In this document: one piece after another, positions 45,394 to 54,469 of the stretch | Position numbering within the stretch: position 1 is the first letter of the stretch | How the letters are laid out: every line of letters begins with the position of its first letter | Source: Komagataeibacter kakiaceti JCM 25156 | GTDB lineage: Bacteria > Pseudomonadota > Alphaproteobacteria > Acetobacterales > Acetobacteraceae | Assembly (NCBI RefSeq): GCF_000613305.1 | Contig: NZ_BAIO01000001.1 | Location: 36,731 to 100,730, forward strand | Direction of reading: 5' to 3' | DNA length: 64,000 nucleotides | Made by a program: the position numbers and the translations under genes | The notes under the pieces: model-generated | Database searches by the model: none | Told to the model about the DNA's origin: nothing | The model's input: the letters and a program-made list of their open reading frames with translations, nothing else

Positions 45394-46836
45394 ATGAGTG
45401 ACGAAACAGCCGCCGCGTCTCCGTTTGTCGAGATGATGGCTGGTGTGCCCGGCATTATGGAAGCGATCCGGGGGGTCGTGGCAACGCCACGGCATGATGT
45501 GCCCATCGGTGTTCTCGAAGGTCAGGTAACAGGGCTTTCCGGCCTGTCCGTCTCCCTCAGCGGGCTGGCGGACTTTACCGGCGTGGGTGACCGCGTATCC
45601 ATTCTCGGTCTGGACGGCCGTAAGACCGATGCGGAAATCGTCGCCTTTCGTGGCGAGACGGCCATCGCCATGCCTTATGGATCACTGGAAGGGATCGGCT
45701 CCGGCTGCCGGGCGACATTCAGTCTGTTCGATCCGGCCGAAAGAACACGCCGGGCCGGGGGCACCCTGTTGGTCAATGATGGCTGGCAGGGGCGGGTTAT
45801 TGACCCGATGGGCCGCCCCGTGGATGGAAAGGGCCCGCTACCCCCGGACGGAACGCCGCAACGCCTGCATGCCCCGCCGCCAGAGGCCGCGCGCCGGGCG
45901 CGACTAGGCCCCCGTATTGATCTTGGGGTACGGGTGCTCAACCTGTTTACAACCTGCCGCCAGGGACAGAGGCTAGGGCTGTTTGCAGGCTCCGGCGTGG
46001 GAAAGTCCACCCTGATGGGCATGCTTGCCCGTTATACGGCCTGTGATGTCGCGGTGATTGCCCTGGTGGGGGAACGTGGCCGGGAGGTCCGGGAATTCAT
46101 CGAGGATGATCTCGGCCTCGAGGGGCTGGCCAGATCGGTTGTCGTTGTCGCGACATCGGATTCCTCCCCGCTCATGCGCCGGGAAGCCGCCTATACCGCC
46201 ATGGCCACGGCCGAATATTTTCGCGATCAGGGAAAGTCCGTCCTCATCCTCATGGACAGTGTCACCCGGTTCTGTCAGGCCCTGCGTGAAATCGGCCTGT
46301 CATCGGGTGAACCACCCGCGACCCGTGGTTATCCCCCAAGCGTATTTGCCGAACTTCCGCGCCTTCTGGAGCGCGCGGGCCCCGGCGCTGTCGGCCCGGA
46401 TGGAAAGGCCGGCCAGATCACGGCCATGTTCTCGGTCCTGGTTGAAGGCGACGACCACAACGAACCGGTTGCCGATGCTGTCCGTGGTATTCTTGACGGT
46501 CATGTTGTCATGGAGCGCCGGATCGCGGAAGCTGGCCGCTACCCGGCGGTCAATGTCCTGCGCTCCCTGTCGCGCACCGTGCCCGGATGCAACTCCCCCG
46601 AGGAAAACAGGCTCGTGCAGGAAGCGCGGGCCGACCTTGCCACATGGGATGAAATGCAGGACATGGTCCGTCTGGGCGCCTACCGCGCGGGAAACGACCC
46701 CAAGGTGGACAAGGCCATTCGCGTGGCGCCCGCCATTGAAGAGGTGCTGAAGCAGGGGCGCAACGAAAGAGCCACGCTGGCCGAAAGCTTTGATGCATTG
46801 GCCCATGCCCTTGCACCGCCGTCCCCGGCTTCGTGA
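45394..46836 (+). CDS. fliI: Flagellum-specific ATPase FliI
   Basis: 480 residues. Walker A GLFAGSGVGKSTLMGMLARY lies near residue 190, Walker B SVLILMDSVTRFCQALREIG near 285, and the family block SGEPPATRGYPPSVFAELPR follows. It energises flagellar protein export with FliH and FliJ. ATG 45394 was chosen over GTG 45379. Its stop overlaps the fliJ start (TGATG). Confidence 0.95.
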   Translation: MSDETAAASPFVEMMAGVPGIMEAIRGVVATPRHDVPIGVLEGQVTGLSGLSVSLSGLADFTGVGDRVSILGLDGRKTDAEIVAFRGETAIAMPYGSLEGIGSGCRATFSLFDPAERTRRAGGTLLVNDGWQGRVIDPMGRPVDGKGPLPPDGTPQRLHAPPPEAARRARLGPRIDLGVRVLNLFTTCRQGQRLGLFAGSGVGKSTLMGMLARYTACDVAVIALVGERGREVREFIEDDLGLEGLARSVVVVATSDSSPLMRREAAYTAMATAEYFRDQGKSVLILMDSVTRFCQALREIGLSSGEPPATRGYPPSVFAELPRLLERAGPGAVGPDGKAGQITAMFSVLVEGDDHNEPVADAVRGILDGHVVMERRIAEAGRYPAVNVLRSLSRTVPGCNSPEENRLVQEARADLATWDEMQDMVRLGAYRAGNDPKVDKAIRVAPAIEEVLKQGRNERATLAESFDALAHALAPPSPAS

Positions 46837-47255
46837 TGGACGCCAGAACGCGGGCGTTACAGGCCCTGATCCGACTCAGGCAGACGGAAGTGGATCAGGC
46901 GAAAAGCGCATTGTCCGAAGCGATGAGCAGGGAAAACGCCGCCATCGCCCAGGTGGAAAGACAGCGCGCCCTCATCGAGAGCGAGCAGGTCAAGGCGGTT
47001 TCCGGACAGGTCGCGATGGATGATTTCCGCGCATGGCTGCCAGCGGGAAAGGAAGCCGTCGAACGGGCCCGGCAGGCCCTGATCCCTGTCCGGCAGGCAT
47101 CCGATCAGGCGCGTGAAGCCCTGATACAGGCCAATGCGGCCCAGAAAGCCGCACAGGCGATCATGGATAGGCGGCTGGCGGAAGAAAAGGAAACCCTCGC
47201 CCGCCGCGAACAGGCCGAAATCGACGATCTTTCCCGGCGGAACAAAACGACCTGA
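46836..47255 (+). CDS. fliJ: Flagellar export chaperone FliJ
   Basis: 139 residues, almost entirely helical coiled coil with heptads such as ALIRLRQTEVDQAKSALSEA and LAEEKETLARREQAEIDDLS. No catalytic motif. Its place right after fliI, translationally coupled by a TGATG overlap, and its size identify it as FliJ, the central stalk-like factor of the export ATPase. Confidence 0.85.
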   Translation: MDARTRALQALIRLRQTEVDQAKSALSEAMSRENAAIAQVERQRALIESEQVKAVSGQVAMDDFRAWLPAGKEAVERARQALIPVRQASDQAREALIQANAAQKAAQAIMDRRLAEEKETLARREQAEIDDLSRRNKTT

Positions 47256-47518
47256 CCGCCGGCCCATGGCGATATCGGTTTCGTAACGGGGCGGCCGAAG
47301 GCCCGGAACATGTCGCGCATTTCGCCCGCCGTTTTACAGGAGGCAGACCCGGTCCATTATAATTCCTGTTCCTGCGGCGACTTTATTGCGGCCTTCGACA
47401 GGTTTGATCCTTGAGAAAGTGGAGAGTGCCCGCTATCGCTCTCTTAAAAGAGAGCGCAATATAATCGTATTTGGGACAATCCGATTATATCGATGGCCAG
47501 GAGCAATTGGGAAAGTAC

Positions 47519-48282
47519 ATGCAACAGACACAGCAGCCGGATACGAAGATATTTATCGCCACGCCATGTTTCGGTGGCATGGTCACGCAGGAATACATGG
47601 AATCCATAGTCGCCTGCGCCAGCGTCCTGCGGGTTCCGATGACCCTCTCCCTGCTGGGTGACGACGCATGATTTCCCGGGCCCGCAACACCCTGCTGCAC
47701 AAATTCCTCGTGTTGTCCGACGCCTCCCATATCCTGTTCATCGATGCCGATATCGGCTTCCCGGCGGAAGCGCCCGCCCGGCTTCTGGCGGCCGACAAGG
47801 ATCTCATCGCCGGCCTTTACCCAATCCGGGACCGGTTCTGGGACAAGGCGACGCAGGAAAACATGCTGCATGGTGAATCACAGGAAACCGCGTCCCTGCG
47901 CTATGTGGGCGAGACGGAAGCCATGCATCAGACCTGGGAGAAGGGCCCCCTTCTCAAAACCCATTATGCCGGGACGGGCTTCATGATGATCAGCCGCAAG
48001 GCGGTCGCCATGATGGTCAAGAGCTACCCCGAAACGGCGTACCGCCGCATCGACGCGCCCGGCAGCGAGGGGAATGGCCTTTATCATGCCCTGTTCGATG
48101 GCAGCATCGACCCCGATACCGGAACCTATCTGAGCGAGGATTTCACCTTCTGCCGCCGCTGGCGCGAAATCGGGGGAGAAGTCTGGGTGGATACTTCCCT
48201 CTCCCTGACGCATGCTGGACGCGCCTCATTCCGTGGCAACCCGTCGTGTCGCGTCGGTACGGCACAATACAAGGGCGCATGA
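47519..48282 (+). pseudogene. GT-A-like glycosyltransferase in the flagellar cluster, frameshifted
   Basis: From ATG 47519 the protein reads KIFIATPCFGGMVTQEYMES, then the frame breaks near 47670 (GDDA|LISRARNTLL). It resumes with HILFIDADIGFPAEAPARLL, where DAD is the metal-binding motif of GT-A enzymes, HYAGTGFMMISRKAVAMMVK and LSEDFTFCRRW. One missing base restores about 254 residues. Between fliJ and motB, a flagellin glycosylation role is plausible. A TTG at 47471 is an alternative start. Confidence 0.75.
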
Positions 48283-48299
48283 GACAGCGATAGCACCAT

Positions 48300-49480
48300 A
48301 TGGCAAAGAACGATAACCATCCCATCATAATCAAACGGGGTGATGACGAAGAACAGGGTGGACATCACGGCGGCGCATGGAAGATTGCCTACGGCGATTT
48401 CATGACCGCCCTCATGTCGTTCTTCCTTGTCATGTGGCTGCTCAACGCGACCACCGACGAGCAGCGCGCGGGTATTGCGGCCTTCTTCAATCCCATGGCG
48501 GAAAAGGGGGCCCACCTCCAGTCCACGGATGCGATGCTGGACGTTGATCCCTCCCCCTTACGGGCGGCACTGTGGTCCGGCGCGTCATAGATGGCAAAAC
48601 GGTGGAACCGGAACAGAATGGTGACAAAGGGGGGCGTGATACCCCCCAGACATCGCTGCCGGACGGGAGCAGTTCCGATGACATTACGCGCGGCATCAAG
48701 ACGCAGCTTACCCCTTCCTCTCCCGCGATCATACCGATCGGGGGGCCACAGAGCGGCGCGGCCAAGAGCGTAGGCTACGTGGGCGCGGAAAACCCGGTGG
48801 CGGCGGCGTACGAACAGGCCAGGATCGCGCAGATGGCCGCGGGCCTGCAGAAGGCGGTTCAGGAAAACCCTGAACTCAAGGCGTCCGCTCCCAACATGTC
48901 CGTTCATGTCGAACGCGACGACATCCGTATCGAGCTGCACGACGCCAGTAACGCGCCGATGTTCGATAGCGGATCGGCCGCCCCCAACCGCCTGGGCAGC
49001 CAGATGCTGGCGCAGATCGGCGCCTGGCTCGCATCCATGCCCGAACGCATATCCATTATCGGTTATACCGATGCCGCTCCCTATCGGGATGGGAACAGCA
49101 AATGGGGCATGTCCAACTGGACCCTCTCCGCGCTGCGGGCCGATCATGCCCGGGAAGTGCTTGTGCGCTCCGGTTACCCGGATCGTAACATTCTGGATGT
49201 ATCCGGCCGCGCGGACCGGGATCTGGCGATCCCGTCCGACCCGTCTGCCGCCGGGAACCGCAGGGTCGTGATCATCCTGCACAAACGCTATCCTGACCCG
49301 GAAACCAGCATTACGCCTGATACCGGCGCCAGCCCCTTCCGGCATCGGCTCCGGCAGCGGCACCGGCGCAGACCGGCGGGAAAACAGGCGCGGGAGCGCC
49401 GAAATAAACAGGGCCAGCTCCCGGCGGAATGGGGGTTCCTTACTATCAAAGCCGAAAAATGTTGCGTAGAAAGACTGTAA
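48300..49480 (+). pseudogene. motB: Stator protein MotB, frameshifted
   Basis: ATG 48300. The N-terminus has GGAWKIAYGDFMTALMSFFL and VMWLL, with the proton-conducting Asp in YGDFMTA, followed by NATTDEQRAGIAAFF. The frame breaks near 48560 (DPSPL|TGGTVVRRVIDGK). The second frame holds the OmpA-like peptidoglycan-binding domain: FDSGSAAPNRLGSQMLAQIG, IIGYTDAAPYRDGNSKWGMS and LSALRADHAREVLVRSGYPD. A further shift near 49320 would swap the ragged C-terminus for PASAPAAAPAQTGGKTGAGA ending near 49407. It precedes motA, the reverse of the usual order. Confidence 0.88.
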
Positions 49481-49539
49481 AGCGCCGTTGGGGGAACCTC
49501 TGCCATGCGGCCCAAGTGGATGAAAGTGGAGACTGCTAA

Positions 49540-50418
49540 ATGCTTTTCCTCGGGGGGCTCTTCTTTGCGCTGCTCTGTGTCTTTGGTTCGTTCGTAGCGT
49601 CCGGTGGGGCGCTGGCGCCCCTGGCCAAGTCCATGCCCTTCGAACTGCTGACAATCGTTGGCGCGGCCCTTGGAATATTCGTGATGGGCAATTCCAAGGA
49701 GGCGCTCAAGCAGGCGCCCGGCTACCTGAAACTGACGCTCCACGGCGCGCGGTATGACAAGGCGGCCTATCTTGAGCTGCTGGTCACGCTTTTCCGCTTC
49801 ACGCGCCTTGCGCAGGCCAAGGGCAACATGGCGCTGGAAGAGCATATCGAGAACCCGGCGGAAAGCAGCATCTTCGCCATGTCCCCCGGCGTCCGTGACG
49901 ACATAGAAGTTCGCAACATGATCTGCGACTATCTCCGCCTGGTCAGCCTCAACATGGGAGACGCCTATCAGCTTGATGAAGTGATGGCGCGTGAGCTCAA
50001 GAAGAACATCACGGAAAAGCTGCACATGTCGGAGTGTCTGCAGAGCATCGCGGACGCTGCCGGCGCTGGGTATCGTGGCCGCCGTGCTGGGCGTGATCAA
50101 GACGATGGCGTCAATCAGCAAGCCCCCCGCCATTCTGGGCGCCATGATCGGTGGCGCGCTGGTGGGCACCTTCCTTGGCGTGCTTCTGTCCTATGGTGTC
50201 GTGGCCCCACTGGCGGGAAGGATGCGCGATGTGATACTGCAGGATGGTCGTTACCCTGATATTATCAGAATCGTTCTCGTGGCCCATCTGCAGGGTAATC
50301 CGCCCCAGGTCAGTGCGGAAATCGGGCGCAAGGATATACCGCACGCTTCATGCCTACGTTCAGTGAACTTGATTCCATTCTTTCGGAATCAACAAACCCG
50401 CCGACAGGCACGGCCTGA
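49540..50418 (+). pseudogene. motA: Stator protein MotA, frameshifted twice
   Basis: TTMs and loop motifs of MotA are clear: LGGLFFALLCVFGSFVASGG, PFELLTIVGAALGIFVMGNS and the cytoplasmic loop YLELLVTLFRFTRLAQAKGN. The frame breaks near 50055 (SIADA|LPALGIVAAVLGVIKTM) and again near 50345, after EIGRKDIPH. A second one-base correction gives PTFSELDSILSESTNPPTGT ending at 50418. The conserved PALGIVAAVLGVI and SYGVVAPLAGRM confirm the family. Without corrections two overlapping frames appear. Follows motB by 60 bp. Confidence 0.88.
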
Positions 50419-50454
50419 CCGGATGGGAATGCAGCCAGGAGCACGGAGTATCTG

Positions 50455-52514
50455 ATGGGTATTACGGTGGCGAAAGCGTCGCGCATTCCCAACCCGGCAC
50501 AGGAAACGCCCCAGTCGACCCGGCTGGGCACCCCGACATCGCAGAAGTCCGGAACCACGACGACCTCATCCTCCTCCACTTCCAGAAAGCGGAGCGGGAA
50601 GGAAAAAAATACCTTCGGGGCCATGATCCGGGGTCTCTCCGGCCAGGGCGATGGCGAGGGACAGGAAACGCATGGCCGCGCCAGTACCAGCGGAACCGCC
50701 AATGCGGCAGCAATGACATCGGACCCGTCAACGCAGGACAGTCACGTAAAATCATCTTCCAAGCAGGCTGGTCAGACCTCTGGCGCACAGGAAAAAGCCG
50801 GTACGCAGGATGGCACATCCATCGCGGCCACACAGTTTTCCCTGCCAACACAGACGGATGATACCCCTGCCCCCACACTGGCGAAAGACACCACGTCGGG
50901 CTTGATGGAGATCAGGACCAGTCATCCGGCACCACCGACCCCACGACGGATATGAGCCTGCAGGTACAGGGCATGCAGGCATGGCCCGCGCTCATGCTGG
51001 CCCAGACGGTCATGCCCGCGCAGACCACGGCCCCACAGGGGCAAAAGCCGGTTGGAACATCCAGTTCATCGGCTACCGGTACGGCGGCGGCTTCCACCAT
51101 GACATCGGGAAGCGTGCAGACAGGGAGCATGCTGTCCGTCACTGCCGCGCTGGATACCATACTGGCGGCCCTGTCTTCCGCCAGCCCGGCGCAGTCCGCG
51201 CCATCCGCCCAGACCATGCCGGGCGCCACGCCGTCCTCCCTGTCTCCGGCCACCGTCGCGGATGGGAGTGTCACCCCACGCGCGAAACAGACACAGATTG
51301 CGTCCGTGTCCATTCCGGCTACGAACAGCCTCCAGCCCACACAGGATTCCAGCACGGGCACGGATACAGTGTCCGCCTCGGCCCCGACGGAAATGGACAC
51401 CTTGCTGGCCTCTATCGGGCAGCAGGCAACGGCTCCGGTGATGTCCCAGGGGAGTGCCGTGTCTTCCCCCCTGTCCGGCAGGACTTCCCCGGCCGCGCTC
51501 TCAACGTCATCTTCCGCTACCACGCCAGTTGCCGTATCGGCCCAGCCCGCGCAGGCCAGTGATGGCACGACAACGCCGCAGCAGTCCCAGACAGCAGGCG
51601 TAAGCAATATTACGGTGGAAACGTCCGCCCGTGCGGACAGTCGCGACAGTCTGGCGTCATTGGCCACCTCACCAGATCACACGGCATCGGCTGGATATAA
51701 TGCCGTCACGGCCCCGACGGATGGGGCCGGGATTGTGGCGGGCACGGAACATCAGGGAAATGGCCTGTCCGACCATTCCGGAACATCCGAAGGTGAACGG
51801 GGCGATGACGCGCAGCAGCAGGCAGGCACCGCGTCACCCGCTTCCATGACCCTTTCCACCGACCTTTCCGCCCCGAGTGCATTCACTCTCGAACATGCGG
51901 GGCAGACAACGGATACCCAGTCGGTCCAGGCGCAGACCCAGACGGATGAGGAAGATGAAGCAGGAAACCAGATCCTGTCTTCCCCCGGGATTTCCCGCTC
52001 CGCCGATGGCCAGACCTCTGTTTCCATGACCATCATGACGGCTGATTCCACGCCGGTTCATGTCCGTCTTGAAGGGACCGACGGCATCACGACAGGGATC
52101 GTCCTGCAAAGCGAGGATGAAGCGACGGCCCGCCATCTTGCCACCAACAGGCATGAACTGGTGACGGCGCTGGGCGCGACCGGCATGGAAGTCGGCAACC
52201 TGAAGATCGATGTTGTCGCCGCCACCGATAATGGCGCCAACCTGACCGATCAGGCGCCAGTGGCGATGCCGGGTATGATGGCAGCGCTTCAGGGGGCATG
52301 TCCGGCAACGGGGCCGGACAGAATGGGGGGCAGTCATTCCAGGGCAGTGCGTGGGGGAGTGGTTTTGTCTCCCCGGCCCAGGGGGGAGTTGACATTGAAG
52401 GCGGCGCCAGCAATGCAACCACAGGGGCTGGCCGCACATACGCCGGAAAAGGGATCAACATTACCGCATGACCCGAATGGTGGGAGTGGTAACAGGAAGG
52501 AAAAGAGGCAATGA
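50455..52514 (+). pseudogene. fliK: Hook-length control protein FliK, frameshifted
   Basis: A Ser/Thr/Gln-rich, Ala/Pro-rich protein with the C-terminal Flg_hook domain SVSMTIMTADSTPVHVRLEG, ATARHLATNRHELVTALGAT and GMEVGNLKIDVVAATDN. Two frames meet at an ATGA near 50952. The sequence just before the junction reads naturally one frame over (DQDQSSGTTDPTTDMSLQVQ), so one base is probably missing near 50905. A second break near 52290 would give a Gly-rich tail (FVSPAQGGVDIEGGASNATT, then KGINITA) ending at 52471. FliK measures hook length and triggers FlhB switching. flgD follows. Confidence 0.82.
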
Positions 52515-53263
52515 CGACGTCGTCCATCAGCAGTGAGAGCCAACTTCTCCAGGCGGCGGAATCGTCTGCCAAAAGTTCAGCCAACACGGCTGCGGCCAGC
52601 GCCAGCAGCAGCACGAGCACCTCGGCCAGCAGTTCCACGGCGGCCCTGTCCTCCCTGGCTGATAATTACACCACGTTCCTGACCCTGCTGACGACGCAGC
52701 TCAAGAACCAGGACCCGAGCAGCCCGATGAGTACCGATACCTTTACATCGGAACTTGCGCAGTTTGCCGGAGTGGAACAGCAGGTCGAGACGAACCAGAA
52801 CCTCGCGACCCTGATTTCCCTGAATGAAGACAGCCAGATGACGTCGGACACCAGTCTTGTTGGTCAGACGGCGACTGCGGATTCGACGACGCTGCCCCTC
52901 CAGAACGGCTCCGCCTCGCTGAGCTTCAGCGGCACATCCGGTGAAACTGTGGCCATCGCCGTGGCGAATTCTTCCGGCACCATCGTCAAGGACGCCGTGG
53001 TTACGGCCAATTCCGGCACCAATACCTGGACCTGGGATGGCACGGACAACAGCGGCAACACGCTGTCGAACGGGGCCTATAGCGTGGCCGTGGAAACGAT
53101 TGATTCCTCAGGCACCACATCCGCCGTGCCGTTCACGGTAAACGGCACCATCACAGGCGTAACGAAGGGTACTTCTGACATGGAAGTGGAGATGGGTACC
53201 GCGGATATTCCGATGTCCGAGGTAACGAATATCTCCGGCAGCAGCAGCAATACGGGCTCCTGA
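52511..53263 (+). CDS. flgD: Hook-capping protein FlgD
   Basis: 250 residues. The family marker NYTTFLTLLTTQLKNQDPSS and PMSTDTFTSELAQFAGVEQQ is intact, followed by the FlgD Ig/TTR-like region (TWTWDGTDNSGNTLSNGAYS). It caps the growing hook. An alternative longer frame of fliK overlaps its first 4 bp. An intergenic repeat follows. Confidence 0.93.
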   Translation: MTTSSISSESQLLQAAESSAKSSANTAAASASSSTSTSASSSTAALSSLADNYTTFLTLLTTQLKNQDPSSPMSTDTFTSELAQFAGVEQQVETNQNLATLISLNEDSQMTSDTSLVGQTATADSTTLPLQNGSASLSFSGTSGETVAIAVANSSGTIVKDAVVTANSGTNTWTWDGTDNSGNTLSNGAYSVAVETIDSSGTTSAVPFTVNGTITGVTKGTSDMEVEMGTADIPMSEVTNISGSSSNTGS

Positions 53264-53288
53264 TCCCTCACGCACGCGGGTTCAGACC

Positions 53289-53388
53289 GATAAAAATCTG
53301 CGTGCCGCCTTTTTTCAGGAAGGCGGCGCTTCCTGAAGCTTTTTGTAAAAAAGCGTCACCGAAAACTTCCTTATGATCTGCGTGATCT
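53289..53388. repeat. Intergenic hairpin repeat, copy R4
   Basis: GATAAAAATCTGCGTGCCGC, the stem GCCGCCTTTTTTCAGGAAGGCGGC, a degenerate AAGCTTTTTGTAAAAAAGCG hairpin and CACCGAAAACTTCCTTATGA. It lies between convergent flgD and flhF. Confidence 0.87.
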
Positions 53389-53444
53389 CTCAAGGACTGG
53401 CTTTTTAGCCAATCCTTGATGGATCTCAGACTTCGCAGATACCT

Positions 53445-54433
53445 TCAGGCGGGTAATGTCAGGAGCCTTTTGGCCAGCATGGGCGCGCTCAGCGTGGCCA
53501 GTCCGCCCACGACCGCCGATGAACATCCGGCATAGGTCAGGGTCAGCCCACAGGCGGCGGCCGTGACGATACCACCAATCCGGCCCGCCTGATCCATTCG
53601 GGTCGCAATCATTGTCAATGCGCCGGACTGGGCGAAGGCCGCGCCGATATCGGCCGATTCCTCGGCATCCATCCCCGCGGGCAGGACAAGAGTGAGTTCA
53701 GCGCCGATGCTTTCCACCATCCGCATCATTCTGGCCATGCTGACAGGGGAATAGACGCACACCCCGGGCAGGTCGAGCAGCAATGGCTGCCCCTTGCGCC
53801 GCTGGCTTACCGCATCCACCAGCGCATCGGGTGTCCCGACCTGAATGACGGGGATTCTGAATGGTTTGAGAAGGGCCGCGAGCTTCTCGAAATCCCCGGG
53901 GTTCTGGTCACAGATCACCACATAGGGGAGCGGTACATCCTTGCCCTGACCGGCCATGACGTAGCGCGCCACGATCTTCGCAAGCGCAAGCGTCTTCCCC
54001 CCACCCGAAGGCCACCAAAGGCCAGGGGGGCGGGCCTGTCGATCGGCAGGGTGCCAAACGACAGCAGTTCATCCAGTCCGTTGGCGAGATACCCACCGGA
54101 CAGGGCAGCAATCAGGGGCTGCGGGATCGCGTGCCACCGGAGCACATCCTCCACCGAAGGACGGATCGGCAGTTCCACCCCGGCGGCATATGTCTCCGCG
54201 TTGAGGGAACGCTGCCCCATCCGTTCCAGCGTGCCGCTACCAGCCGCACTGGCCCGCGCCATCCGGCCGCCCCCGGTGTTCGAAACGGACATGGCCTCCC
54301 GGCCGGTATCCTGCCGTACACCGGGCGGCCGGGCGTCAGCGACCGGAGCGCCAGCGGTCAATATCCTGCCCTGCGGGTCCGCACTGGCCTGCTCTGTCTG
54401 TCCGGGGTCGGTGTTTGGGGCCATGGCCTGCAT
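53445..54433 (-). pseudogene. flhF: FlhF-like flagellar SRP-type GTPase, frameshifted at the P-loop
   Basis: The first frame (from 54433) ends at PLAFGG; one base added near 54015 gives the P-loop GPSGGGKTLALAKIVARYVM and the second frame to 53445. FlhF sets flagellar number and site at the pole. The G3 region is LLLDLPGVCVYSP rather than the usual DTAG, and G4 is TRMD, so nucleotide chemistry may differ. The N-terminal B domain is short and the first 60 residues are low-complexity. It is directly downstream of flhA, as is standard. Confidence 0.78.
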
Positions 54434-54469
54434 GCTCTATCGGTCTCTATACTGCCTGCGGTCTTGCAT

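Noticed and set aside
50952..50955. ATGA overlap suggesting two separate fliK-region genes
   Set aside because: The bases just upstream read DQDQSSGTTDPTTD in the downstream frame, which is the natural continuation, so one broken fliK is simpler.
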